Positions 1 to 7,919 of a DNA stretch of 10,565 nucleotides are shown in pieces (the stretch's first letter is position 1; each line of letters starts with the position of its first letter). Origin of the DNA: an uncultured Veillonella sp. (GTDB taxonomy: Bacteria; Bacillota; Negativicutes; Veillonellales; Veillonellaceae); the NCBI GenBank assembly GCA_900757715.1, contig CAAEOZ010000095.1, positions 1-10,565 of the forward strand. Reading direction: 5' to 3'. The notes below the pieces were generated by a model that was not told the DNA's origin, ran no database searches, and saw only the letters and a program-made list of their open reading frames with translations. Position numbers and translations under genes: made by a program.

Positions 1-561
1 AAGTGGATCCTCCACGATCATTTCGCCTGCAACCCAGCCAAGTAGTGCACCACCAGCCCAAAGAATAGCAGGAAATTTATTAATAATACGAGCAAATAAG
101 GTAGAGCAAAATACGATAATTGGAACAGTAATTAACATACCTGCAATAACAAGCTCTAAATGACCTTTAGCGGCCCCTACTACACCAATGACATTATCAA
201 TACTCATCATAGCGTCGGCTACAATAATCGTCCAAATAGCACCCATTAATGAATTCTTAGCTTCAATATGTGCATCTTCATCTCCACCTTTTAATAATTG
301 AATGGCAATCCATACAAGTACAAAGCCACCACCTAAGTGGATAAGAGGAATTAAAGTAAGCGCCTCTACTAAAAGGGTAGCAAATAAAAGGCGCATTACA
401 ATGGCACCTACTGTACCCCAAATTACGGCTTTCTTTTGTAGTTCTGGAGCTAACTTACCTGCTGCCATACCAATTACTACAGCATTATCGCCAGCCAACA
501 AAATATCAATTAAGATAATCTTACCAATGGTCACCCACGTGGCAACTTCTAAAAATTCCAT
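1..561 (-). CDS. TerC/YjbE-family integral membrane protein (partial, C-terminus outside the window)
   Basis: The gene reads leftward and is still open at position 1, so 187 N-terminal residues are visible. The family is recognised from two acidic membrane motifs: IDILLAGDNAVVIGMA at residues 18-33 and DAMMSIDNVIGVVGA at 116-130. Several hydrophobic helices alternate with short loops, and a charged cytosolic-type loop lies near residues 91-103. Related proteins (Alx, YceF/YkoY) are linked to Mn2+ export and metal supply to secreted enzymes, so metal efflux is the likely role, but the substrate is inferred. It is about 56% identical, without gaps, to the neighbour at 706-1365, which points to an old duplication. 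I chose ATG 561 over the upstream ATG at 570. GAGGT at 571-575 is 9 nt from 561 but abuts 570, and only 561 aligns with the paralogue's residue 1. Confidence 0.9.
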   Translation of the reverse strand, partial: MEFLEVATWVTIGKIILIDILLAGDNAVVIGMAAGKLAPELQKKAVIWGTVGAIVMRLLFATLLVEALTLIPLIHLGGGFVLVWIAIQLLKGGDEDAHIEAKNSLMGAIWTIIVADAMMSIDNVIGVVGAAKGHLELVIAGMLITVPIIVFCSTLFARIINKFPAILWAGGALLGWVAGEMIVEDPL

Positions 562-570
562 TCTGTACAT

Positions 571-575
571 ACCTC
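571..575 (-). promoter_or_regulatory. Ribosome binding site that decides the start at 561
   Basis: GAGGT on the minus strand lies 9 nt before ATG 561 and directly against ATG 570. The spacing favours 561 as the start. Confidence 0.6.
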
Positions 576-608
576 AATTCAAACGAGTAATTCAATAACT
601 ATCCCTTA

Positions 609-637
609 ACTATACCATAATTTTTCTATTTTCTCAC
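609..637 (-). promoter_or_regulatory. Candidate sigma-A type promoter for the left TerC-family gene
   Basis: On the minus strand, GTGAGA (632-637, 4 of 6 to consensus) and TATAGT (609-614, 5 of 6) are separated by 17 bp. Transcription would start near 602 and give a leader of about 40 nt. That is too short for a yybP-ykoY riboswitch, which often precedes this family. The promoter sits just after the neighbouring gene's terminator, as expected for an independent unit. Confidence 0.55.
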
Positions 638-662
638 CTAAAAGAGAGCTATTAGTTTACAT

Positions 663-697
663 AAAAAATCTCTCCTCCTATGATTAGGAGAAGAGAT
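663..697 (-). terminator. Intrinsic terminator after the right TerC-family gene
   Basis: Positions 668-697 form a 13-bp stem with one mismatch and a 4-nt loop (TGAT on the plus strand). On the minus strand the stem runs straight into six T residues (668-663). It begins about 9 bp after the stop codon of the gene at 706-1365, so it should separate the two TerC-family genes into distinct transcripts. Confidence 0.88.
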
Positions 698-705
698 ATA
701 TTCTA

Positions 706-1365
706 TTATTTCTTGAGTTTTTTAGCTACCAAAGATGCACCTACTACGAGGATTACTGCAGCAATTTTGATGAACAGTGCATATGGTTCAACACTATGAG
801 CAATCAATGTATCCTCTACTGCCATACTAGCACCTACCCAGCCAAGGATACCGCCGCCAACGTATAGGATAATTGGGAAACGTTCGATGACTTTCACAAA
901 TAAAGTACTGCCATAAATGATGATTGGTACAGTTATGAGCATACCAATGGCCACCATTGTCATATGACCACCTGCAGCACCAACTACACCGATAACATTA
1001 TCGATACCCATGATACCGTCAGCAATAACAATAGTTGTAATGGCTGCGCGTAAATTATCCTTAGCTTCGATATTATGCTCGCTTTCATCATCAGCAACGA
1101 GCTTGTATCCAATCCATAAGAGGAGGATACCACCTACTAAACGAAGTGCAGGAATATTGTTCAATGCCTCTACAAATAGGAATGCCATAACAAGGCGTAA
1201 AATAATGGCACCGGCTGTGCCCCAGAAGATGGCTTTCTTCTGTAAATGTGCGGGCAAGTTACGAGCTGCCATACCAATTACAATGGCATTGTCGCCAGCA
1301 AGTAAGATGTCGATAACGATGATCTGAAGCATCGCTAATAAACCTTGTACAGATAAGATGTCCAA
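706..1365 (-). CDS. TerC/YjbE-family integral membrane protein, likely metal exporter
   Basis: This complete protein of 219 residues has about seven hydrophobic helices (roughly 10-33, 42-66, 73-92, 108-130, 136-157, 163-183, 194-213). Its short C-terminal tail is basic (AKKLKK). The family's two acidic motifs are intact: IDILLAGDNAIVIGMA at 18-33 and DGIMGIDNVIGVVGA at 116-130. The Asp and Asn residues in them are thought to line the ion path. By family it probably exports Mn2+ or a similar divalent metal across the cytoplasmic membrane; the substrate is inferred. The frame opens at TTG 1389, but I place the start at TTG 1365. AAGGAGG (1371-1377) lies 5 nt before 1365, and this start aligns residue for residue with the paralogue at 1-561. 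It has its own promoter and terminator, so it appears monocistronic. Confidence 0.92.
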   Translation of the reverse strand: MDILSVQGLLAMLQIIVIDILLAGDNAIVIGMAARNLPAHLQKKAIFWGTAGAIILRLVMAFLFVEALNNIPALRLVGGILLLWIGYKLVADDESEHNIEAKDNLRAAITTIVIADGIMGIDNVIGVVGAAGGHMTMVAIGMLITVPIIIYGSTLFVKVIERFPIILYVGGGILGWVGASMAVEDTLIAHSVEPYALFIKIAAVILVVGASLVAKKLKK

Positions 1366-1370
1366 TGTAT

Positions 1371-1377
1371 CCTCCTT
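1371..1377 (-). promoter_or_regulatory. Ribosome binding site that decides the TTG start at 1365
   Basis: A full AAGGAGG on the minus strand is followed by 5 nt (ATACA) and then TTG. The longer reading from TTG 1389 would place this site inside the coding region and has no comparable site of its own. Confidence 0.8.
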
Positions 1378-1399
1378 AGAATAAAACAATAGTATATAT

Positions 1400-1429
1400 A
1401 TTATAATCGATATAGTAAAGTAGTGTAAA
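1400..1429 (-). promoter_or_regulatory. Promoter of the TerC-family gene at 706-1365
   Basis: On the minus strand, TTTACA (1424-1429, 5 of 6 to consensus) and a perfect TATAAT (1400-1405) are 18 bp apart. Transcription would start near 1393, leaving a leader of under 30 nt. It is the best promoter match in the window. Confidence 0.72.
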
Positions 1430-1601
1430 ATTCAATTATCAACATATATATACGTTTTTATCATAATTCTTTCTTATTAAATAAGATAGTTTATATAAGG
1501 TCATTTCTCCCCTTACATAATCACAATATGGGCTCTATTTTTTTATAAATTTAATTCCTTTTTCCCTTAGGTTTTAGCTATTAAATTAAGCTACTTTATG
1601 G

Positions 1602-1617
1602 TATGGTATAGTATATC
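1602..1617 (+). promoter_or_regulatory. Candidate -10 region of the MATE gene
   Basis: The run TATGGTATAGTATATC contains TATAGT at 1607-1612, 15 bp or less before the ribosome binding site GGGAGG (1621-1626). I see no convincing -35 box at the usual distance, so the exact promoter is uncertain. The same string TATGGTATAGT forms the -10 region of the left TerC-family gene on the other strand. The remaining divergent DNA (about 1430-1600) is very AT-rich, and I see no clear operator or RNA structure in it. Confidence 0.35.
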
Positions 1618-1631
1618 GTAGGGAGGTTAGT

Positions 1632-2990
1632 ATGTATCAAACATATTCTATACTGCAAAAATTATGGTTGTTTATAAAACTATTTACTCCAATGTGCATC
1701 ACTCAATTTTCCCTGATTGGGGCGACCTTTATCGCCATCTTTTTAACGGGGCAATATAGTACGACTGATTTAGCTGGTGTTGCTACGGGATATAATTTGT
1801 GGCTTCTCTTCTATATCTTTGCACAAGGTACATTAATGGGTATCACACCAATTATTTCTCAACTATTAGGAGCTAAGAAAACAGATGATATTCCAATAAT
1901 CTTTCATCAAGGCCTTTTCATCGGTACAGGACTAGCATTTTTAATTTTACTAATCGGTATATTCGGCTTACGCCCTTTATTGACATATTTAAATCTTGAG
2001 CCGGCTGCCACCGAGGTATGTATTAGTTATCTGAAAGCCTTTGCACTTGGTTTATTCCCATTACTCTGGGTAAATACCTTGCGTAACACTGTCGATTCTC
2101 ACGGATTAACGCATTACTCCATGGCTATCGTCTTTACAAGCTTTGTGATTAACGTATTCTTAAATTATGCACTCATCTTTGGTCATTACGGTTTTCCTGA
2201 AATTGGTGGTGTTGGTGCTGGCTACGGTATTGCTGGTGCCTGTTGGACAAACTTAGTTCTATTTAGCTTAGTCATTCTATTGCATCCTAAGTTAAAAGGC
2301 TATCGCATCTATAAAGATTTCCATAGCCCGAATTTTCACTATATCCGTGAACAATTACAAGTTGGTATTCCCATAGGTTTTTCTATCTTTTTTGAAGCTA
2401 GTATCTTTAGCATTGCTGGGCTCTTAATGGTTCACTTTGGATCTGCTGTAGTAGCAGCTCATCAATCTGTCATTTCTTTTACTAATGTATTCTACTGCTT
2501 ACCATTAAGTATCGCCATGTCCTCTACCATTGCCGTTGCTTATGAACTCGGTGCAGGACGAAAAAAGGAAGCCATCCAGTACTCTTATATTTCTCGTGTA
2601 TTAGCCATCATCATAGCCGTTCTCATTTGTGCCTTTACATTCACTCATATGGATAATATTGCGGATCTATTTACAAACGATGATGAAGTATATGAACTTA
2701 TTTATCACTTCCTTGGGTATGGCGTATTTTTTGCAGCTATTGATGCCATAGGTACTCCATTACAAGGTATTCTAAGAGCCTACAAGGATGTAAAAATAGT
2801 GCTTTACATCTCGCTCATATCCTATTGGGGCGTGTGCTTCCCAACAGCTTATACCCTTGCTAAAAATCCTAATTATGGACCATTTGGCGTATGGATTGGT
2901 TTGTTGGCTAGCGTAGTAGTTGCGGGTATATTATTTACACTTCGCACATACTACATACAACATTACAAACCTAGAACTATTGTAAAATAA
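1632..2990 (+). CDS. MATE-family multidrug/cation antiporter (NorM-like)
   Basis: The protein has 452 residues, the usual length for MATE transporters, with twelve hydrophobic segments in two six-helix halves (about 12-216 and 243-438). Family signs are TTDLAGVATG at 44-53, GVGAGYGIAGA at 193-203 after the helix-5 Asn-rich stretch, and DAIGTPLQGILRAYKD at 371-386. Such proteins expel cationic drugs, dyes or metabolites from the cytoplasm in exchange for Na+ or H+; the substrate cannot be read from sequence. The C-half acidic residues E255 and D371, matching the cation site known from NorM, are present. The N-half acidic position (NorM D36) appears to be Ala35. The ATG is supported by GGGAGG 5 nt upstream. 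The gene stands alone, divergent from a TerC-family gene and convergent with uvrC. Confidence 0.93.
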   Translation: MYQTYSILQKLWLFIKLFTPMCITQFSLIGATFIAIFLTGQYSTTDLAGVATGYNLWLLFYIFAQGTLMGITPIISQLLGAKKTDDIPIIFHQGLFIGTGLAFLILLIGIFGLRPLLTYLNLEPAATEVCISYLKAFALGLFPLLWVNTLRNTVDSHGLTHYSMAIVFTSFVINVFLNYALIFGHYGFPEIGGVGAGYGIAGACWTNLVLFSLVILLHPKLKGYRIYKDFHSPNFHYIREQLQVGIPIGFSIFFEASIFSIAGLLMVHFGSAVVAAHQSVISFTNVFYCLPLSIAMSSTIAVAYELGAGRKKEAIQYSYISRVLAIIIAVLICAFTFTHMDNIADLFTNDDEVYELIYHFLGYGVFFAAIDAIGTPLQGILRAYKDVKIVLYISLISYWGVCFPTAYTLAKNPNYGPFGVWIGLLASVVVAGILFTLRTYYIQHYKPRTIVK

Positions 2991-2991
2991 T

Positions 2992-3042
2992 AAAATCACC
3001 TATTGATTACGCTCAATATAAGTAATCAATAGGTGATTTTTT
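2992..3042 (+). terminator. Long intrinsic terminator between the convergent MATE gene and uvrC, probably bidirectional
   Basis: A perfect 19-bp stem (2992-3010 with 3022-3040) encloses an 11-nt loop. It starts 2 nt after the MATE stop codon. On the plus strand it ends in six T residues (3037-3042). On the minus strand the stem is followed by TTTTATTATTTT, so it can also stop transcripts arriving from uvrC, which ends about 90 bp away. Confidence 0.9.
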
Positions 3043-3087
3043 ATTGTAAAAGATTCCAAATACATAATCTATTAGTATATGGACCCT

Positions 3088-3109
3088 TTAAAATAGACTA
3101 CTATTTTAA
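3088..3109 (-). repeat. Small AT-rich inverted repeat downstream of uvrC
   Basis: A perfect 9-bp stem (3088-3096 with 3101-3109) has a 4-nt loop (ACTA) and lies about 24 bp past the uvrC stop. It is AT-rich and lacks a T run after it on the minus strand, so it is at best a weak terminator or 3'-end structure. The long hairpin further on is the stronger candidate. Confidence 0.35.
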
Positions 3110-3132
3110 TTAGGTATATGACTATGAAAGTC

Positions 3133-4959
3133 TTATTTTAAAGCCTCTTGTTTCTCTACTTTGGACATACGGAAGAAATTATATAGCGTTTCTGCCGTCT
3201 TATAATTCATAGATTCTACATTTGCAAGTTCATCAATAGATGCCTCTTTCATGGCCTCTAAACTATTAAAGTGAGCCCATAAGGCCTTACGGCGTTTAGG
3301 CCCGATACCTTCAATATGGTCAAGAATAGATTCAAGATTTCGCTTACCGCGCAACTTACGGTGATAGGTAATGGCAAAGCGATGCGCTTCATCACGAATT
3401 TGTTGAAGTAATTGAAGCTCCGGCGTGTGATGACTCAAAATGATACTTTCAGATTGTCCCTCTACAAAGACCTCTTCAATACGCTTAGCCAAGGAGATAA
3501 CTGGTACATCTGTAACACCAACGGCACGGATTAACGGCAAAGCCGCATTGAGCTGACCTTTACCACCATCGATGATAATAAGATCTGGCATAGGCCAGTC
3601 TGTTTCATTACCGTAACGACGTTCCATAATTTCAGCCATCGATTTAAAATCATCAGGTTTACCTTGTGTGGTTTTCAGTTTAAAGCGGCGATATTCTTTC
3701 TTCGCAGGCTTGCCACCTTCAAAAACAACCATAGAAGCCACCGTTTCAGTTCCTTGTGTATGAGATATATCAAAACACTCCATACGTTCGGGTAAACGTG
3801 GTAAGTCGAGAATCTCGGCTAGCTTCTTAATCGCCCCGCCAGTCTTATCGATTTGGTGCTGCCACTGACGACGACGTTCTTCAAGGAAAGTTTCTGCATT
3901 TTCATGAGCCATCTTAATCATATCCATCTTATAGCCACGTTGTGGCACAGATACATCTACATGTTGGCCTTTGAGCTGTGTAAACCATTCTGTTAATAAG
4001 TCCCTATCTGTACTCTCCATAGGTAGTAATAACTCTTTAGGAATAAAGTTTGTATCTCCATAGTATTGCTTGATAAAGTCTGTCATAATGGTTTCTGAAC
4101 TATCGCCATCATGTTGCACAAAGTAATTCTCACGGCCTAACAGACGACCACCGCGGATGAATAGCAACTGTACACAGGCCATCGATGTATCTACAGCCAA
4201 TCCTAAGACGTCTAAGTCGCCACGTTGGGTAACCATGCGTTGCTTTTCTTGTATCTTTTCAATGCTAGACAATTGATCACGATAACGTGCAGCATCTTCA
4301 AAGCGCAAATCTTCTGCAGCAGCCTCCATCTTTGATTTAATTTCCTTTAGCAATGGTATAGGTTTACCTTCAAAAAGTTCTATGATTTCGTCAATATACT
4401 TCCGATAATCAGGTACCGATATTTTATTAAAACACGGCGCCTCGCAGTAATGCATATGATACTGTAAGCATGGGCGTTCTACCTTCATAGACTTACAGGT
4501 ACGCAATGGATAGTACTGTCGTATTAATTTCAGTACCACATGAACAGATGTGACATCTGTAAAAGGGCCAAAGTACTTGGCTCCATCACGCTCTAGGCGA
4601 CGCGTCATATATACTCGAGGATAGTCCTCTTGCACAGAGACTTTTACATATGGGTATGTCTTATCATCACGAAGTCTAATATTATATTTAGGTTCATGCT
4701 CCTTGATAAGTGTATTCTCCAAGATGAGCGCTTCCATCTCCGTTTTTGTTTGAATGACTTCCACATCGACGGCTCGTTTCATCATGGCCGTAACCTTTGG
4801 TGCGCGATTTGCATCGTTACGCACATAGGAACGCACACGATTTCGCAAGTTAATAGCCTTACCTACATAAATAATTCGGTTATATTGATCACGCCACAAA
4901 TATACGCCTGGCGTCGTTGGCAGATGACTGACCTTTTCCAGTAATTCTTCAGACGGCAT
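3133..4959 (-). CDS. uvrC: UvrC, excinuclease ABC subunit C
   Basis: UvrC makes both incisions around a lesion marked by UvrB, in the cytoplasm. Its 608 residues match the family. The N-terminal GIY-YIG nuclease (3' cut) spans about 13-95, with GVY at 18-20, YVG at 31-33 and the likely catalytic Glu81. Four cysteines (155, 164, 172, 176) match the iron-sulfur cluster site reported for UvrC. A UVR motif that contacts UvrB lies at about 203-238. The RNase H-like nuclease (5' cut) includes FDISHT (Asp397), PDD (Asp437), IIDGGKGQL (Asp464) and His533. The spacing matches the catalytic residues known in E. coli. Paired helix-hairpin-helix DNA-binding motifs fill about 541-597 (EGIGPKRRKAL). AAGGAGG at 4964-4970 supports the ATG. 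It lies 33 bp after uvrA, so the two are probably co-transcribed. Confidence 0.98.
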   Translation of the reverse strand: MPSEELLEKVSHLPTTPGVYLWRDQYNRIIYVGKAINLRNRVRSYVRNDANRAPKVTAMMKRAVDVEVIQTKTEMEALILENTLIKEHEPKYNIRLRDDKTYPYVKVSVQEDYPRVYMTRRLERDGAKYFGPFTDVTSVHVVLKLIRQYYPLRTCKSMKVERPCLQYHMHYCEAPCFNKISVPDYRKYIDEIIELFEGKPIPLLKEIKSKMEAAAEDLRFEDAARYRDQLSSIEKIQEKQRMVTQRGDLDVLGLAVDTSMACVQLLFIRGGRLLGRENYFVQHDGDSSETIMTDFIKQYYGDTNFIPKELLLPMESTDRDLLTEWFTQLKGQHVDVSVPQRGYKMDMIKMAHENAETFLEERRRQWQHQIDKTGGAIKKLAEILDLPRLPERMECFDISHTQGTETVASMVVFEGGKPAKKEYRRFKLKTTQGKPDDFKSMAEIMERRYGNETDWPMPDLIIIDGGKGQLNAALPLIRAVGVTDVPVISLAKRIEEVFVEGQSESIILSHHTPELQLLQQIRDEAHRFAITYHRKLRGKRNLESILDHIEGIGPKRRKALWAHFNSLEAMKEASIDELANVESMNYKTAETLYNFFRMSKVEKQEALK

Positions 4960-4992
4960 GTTTCCTCCTTTCCTTGTAGATTTTTAGATGTT

Positions 4993-7845
4993 TTATTTCT
5001 TATTTTTTGCAGCTTTCATAAATTTCTTAGTCTGTTCCAATACAGGACCTAAGAATTTGCCGGTATAACTTTTTTTCACCTTAACAATTTCCTCAGGCGT
5101 ACCAGTTGCCACGATAGTGCCTCCGCGATTACCACCTTCAGGACCAAGATCAATAATGTAATCAGCCATCTTAATAACATCTAAATTATGTTCGATAACG
5201 ACAACTGTATCTCCGCCCTCTACAAGTTGTTGCAATACATGTAACAACTTACGAATATCTTCAGCATGAAGACCTGTAGTAGGCTCATCGAGGATGTATA
5301 GCGTTTTACCGGTGCTACGACGCGCTAGTTCTGTAGCTAATTTAACCCGTTGAGCCTCACCACCAGATAATGTAGTAGCCGCCTGACCTAAACGGATATA
5401 CCCAAGGCCAACCTCTTGGAGGGTAACCATCTTACGGTTAATTTTAGGGATGGCACTAAAGAATTCTACCGCATCATCAACTGTCATATCTAATACATCA
5501 GCAATGGATTTACCTTTATATTTAACCTCCAAGGTTTCACGATTATATCGCGCTCCTTTGCAGACTTCACAAGGCACGTATACATCTGGAAGAAAATGCA
5601 TTTCAATCTTGATAATACCATCACCACGACAAGCCTCACATCGACCGCCTTTTACGTTAAAGCTAAAACGACCTTGTTTATAACCGCGCATCTTAGCTTC
5701 TGGCGTTTGACTATATAGTTCACGAATTGCATCAAATACACCTGTGTATGTAGCTGGATTGGAACGAGGTGTACGTCCAATAGGGCTTTGATCAATATTG
5801 ATGATTTTATCAATATGTTCAATGCCTCGAATCTCTTTATGAGCTCCTACCTTATGATAAGAACGATACAACTGATTGGCTAATCCTTTATAAAGGATTT
5901 CATTGATTAAGGTAGACTTACCAGAACCACTGACCCCCGTAACGACAGTAAATATTCCTATCGGAAATTTTACATTAATATTTTGTAAGTTATTTTCCTT
6001 CGCACCGCGAATCTCAATACAATTCTTACCTGGTTTACGTCGCTCTTCTGGTAGCGCAATAAATTTACGACCACTCAAGTATTGTCCAGTGATAGAGTCT
6101 TCTACGTTCATCACTTCCTCTACCGTACCAGACGCAATGATTTGACCCCCATGCTCACCAGCACCTGGACCAATATCTACTAAATAATCGGCAGCACGCA
6201 TCGTATCTTCATCATGCTCTACAACGAGCAAGGTATTACCTAAGTCACGTAACCCTTTTAATGTATCGATGAGTCGATCATTATCGCGTTGATGTAAACC
6301 GATAGATGGCTCATCTAGGATATATAATACACCTACTAAGCCAGAGCCGATCTGTGTAGCCAACCGAATACGCTGTGCTTCACCACCAGATAATGTGCCT
6401 GCACTACGGTTCATTGTTAGGTAATCGAGACCTACATTATTAAGAAAACCTAAACGAGCATTGATTTCCTTTAAAATTTGAGCACCAATCACTTGTTCAC
6501 GTTCAGTTAACTGTAGATTACCAAAGAAATCGAGTGCTTCTTTAATAGTTAACTGCGTTACTTCGTTGATATTCTTATCCCCTATAGTAATAGCTAATAC
6601 TTCAGGTTTAAGACGAGCCCCATGACATGTAGTACACGGCTTAATAGACATAAACTTTTCAAATTCTTCACGCATAGAGTCTGTAGAGGCTTCACTATGA
6701 CGGCGCTTAACCATCGGTAAAATCCCTTCGTACTCAGTAAAGAATTCCTTTATCTCACCTCTCATATTTTCATAGGTGAAACTTACCTTATCCGTCGTAC
6801 CGTACATCACCTTTTTCTGTAATGCTTTCGGCAATTCATCATAGGTGGAGTCTAAGGAATATCCATTAGCTTTTAATAGACCTTCTACTTGACGCATAAA
6901 CCAAGCATTAGGATTGGAGCTCAAAGCTTGCACGCAACCATCGGCAAAGCTAATAGATCCATCTGGAATAACGCGCTCCTCATCAACCTCCATAGTAGAA
7001 CCAATCCCTAAACAAGATGGGCACGCACCAAACGGACTATTAAAAGAGAACATACGTGGTTCAATTTTAGGTAATGAAATATGACAATCTGGGCACGCAA
7101 AATGTTGGCTATACATGTGTTCAGGTCCGTCTACCTCTTGAATCACAACGATGCCTTCTGCCCATTTTGAGGCGGTCTCCATAGAGTCAGCCAACCGAGA
7201 TTCAATGCCTTCTTTTACAACGAGACGGTCCACAACGATATCGATGGAGTGTTTCTTGTTCTTCTCTAATACGATTTCTTCGTCCAAGTTGCGCACTACA
7301 CCGTCTACTCGAGCACGAACAAAGCCTTCTTTGCGAAGTTGTTCAAACACCGATTTATGTTCCCCCTTTTTACCTTGAATCATAGGGGCTAGCACTAAAA
7401 CCTTAGTACCTTCTGGAAAGCTCATTACATCATCGGTCATTTGTTGTATTGTTTGCTGGGTAATAGGCTTACCACACTCTGGGCAATGTGCATGACCTAC
7501 GCGTGCAAATAAGAGACGTAAATAGTCGTAAATCTCCGTTACGGTACCAACCGTAGAACGAGGGTTGCGACTCGTCGTCTTTTGGTCGATAGAAATGGCT
7601 GGAGATAAACCTTCAATATAATCGACATCGGGTTTATCCATTTGTCCCAAAAATTGACGTGCATACGCAGACAGGGACTCAACATAACGTCGTTGCCCTT
7701 CTGCGTAAATCGTATCAAATGCTAGGGATGATTTACCCGAACCACTGAGGCCAGTTAAGACGATAAACTGATCACGTGGTAAGGATATATCAATATTTTT
7801 TAGGTTATGCTGACGCGCACCTTTTACAATCAATTGATCTTTCAT
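4993..7845 (-). CDS. uvrA: UvrA, excinuclease ABC subunit A (damage-sensing ATPase)
   Basis: UvrA dimers scan DNA, recognise bulky distortions and hand the site to UvrB. The 950 residues are typical and carry two ABC ATPase modules. Module I has Walker A GLSGSGKSS (32-40), signature LSGGEAQR (485-492) and Walker B ILDEPS (509-514). Module II has GVSGSGKST (637-645), LSGGEAQR (826-833) and ILDEPTTGLH (851-860). Zinc cysteine pairs occur at 121/124, 251/254 with 275/278, 404/407, and 736/739 with 759/762, which fits three zinc modules as known for Bacillus-type UvrA. The UvrB-contact and insertion regions lie between the first Walker A and the first signature. The C-terminus is Lys-rich. The ATG follows AGGAA at 7851-7855 with 5 nt spacing. 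The gene lies between uvrB (134 bp upstream) and uvrC (33 bp downstream). This is not a UvrA2 or drug-resistance paralogue, because the UvrB-binding region is retained. Confidence 0.98.
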   Translation of the reverse strand: MKDQLIVKGARQHNLKNIDISLPRDQFIVLTGLSGSGKSSLAFDTIYAEGQRRYVESLSAYARQFLGQMDKPDVDYIEGLSPAISIDQKTTSRNPRSTVGTVTEIYDYLRLLFARVGHAHCPECGKPITQQTIQQMTDDVMSFPEGTKVLVLAPMIQGKKGEHKSVFEQLRKEGFVRARVDGVVRNLDEEIVLEKNKKHSIDIVVDRLVVKEGIESRLADSMETASKWAEGIVVIQEVDGPEHMYSQHFACPDCHISLPKIEPRMFSFNSPFGACPSCLGIGSTMEVDEERVIPDGSISFADGCVQALSSNPNAWFMRQVEGLLKANGYSLDSTYDELPKALQKKVMYGTTDKVSFTYENMRGEIKEFFTEYEGILPMVKRRHSEASTDSMREEFEKFMSIKPCTTCHGARLKPEVLAITIGDKNINEVTQLTIKEALDFFGNLQLTEREQVIGAQILKEINARLGFLNNVGLDYLTMNRSAGTLSGGEAQRIRLATQIGSGLVGVLYILDEPSIGLHQRDNDRLIDTLKGLRDLGNTLLVVEHDEDTMRAADYLVDIGPGAGEHGGQIIASGTVEEVMNVEDSITGQYLSGRKFIALPEERRKPGKNCIEIRGAKENNLQNINVKFPIGIFTVVTGVSGSGKSTLINEILYKGLANQLYRSYHKVGAHKEIRGIEHIDKIINIDQSPIGRTPRSNPATYTGVFDAIRELYSQTPEAKMRGYKQGRFSFNVKGGRCEACRGDGIIKIEMHFLPDVYVPCEVCKGARYNRETLEVKYKGKSIADVLDMTVDDAVEFFSAIPKINRKMVTLQEVGLGYIRLGQAATTLSGGEAQRVKLATELARRSTGKTLYILDEPTTGLHAEDIRKLLHVLQQLVEGGDTVVVIEHNLDVIKMADYIIDLGPEGGNRGGTIVATGTPEEIVKVKKSYTGKFLGPVLEQTKKFMKAAKNKK

Positions 7846-7861
7846 TATCTTTCCTATTTAA

Positions 7862-7889
7862 AGAGATGATACCAAACGGCATCATCTCT
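7862..7889 (-). other. Hairpin in the uvrA leader (possible attenuator or uvrB-uvrA processing site)
   Basis: A 12-bp stem with one mismatch (AGAGATGATRCC type arms at 7862-7873 and 7878-7889) and a 4-nt loop (AAAC on the plus strand) lies 6-7 nt before the uvrA ribosome binding site. On the minus strand it is followed by only TTT and then AAAT, a poor T run. It may lower read-through from uvrB, shape uvrA translation or stabilise the mRNA. Its position is clear; its role is not known. Confidence 0.55.
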
Positions 7890-7919
7890 CTGATTACTAA
7901 CATGAAATAATATATGTAT

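Noticed and set aside
302..598. Plus-strand open frame of 98 codons opposite the left TerC-family gene, resembling another at 1010-1327
   Set aside because: Both frames are antisense shadows. They resemble each other only because the minus-strand genes are paralogues. Neither has a good ribosome binding site, and the protein content is low-complexity Pro/Ser/Thr/Ile.
571..662. yybP-ykoY manganese riboswitch before a TerC-family gene
   Set aside because: The space between the terminator and the start codon is under 100 bp and the predicted leader is about 40 nt. None of the expected G-rich paired core is visible.
1495..1516. Small hairpin TAAGG...CCTTA in the divergent promoter region
   Set aside because: A 5-bp stem with a loop of about 10 nt and no T run is not distinguishable from chance.
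4630..4944. Plus-strand open frame opposite the uvrC 5' end, and similar frames opposite uvrA and uvrB (5450-5683, 5903-6145, 7151-7378, 8388-9614)
   Set aside because: All lie fully inside strongly conserved genes on the other strand, overlap each other in places and show no recognisable protein features.
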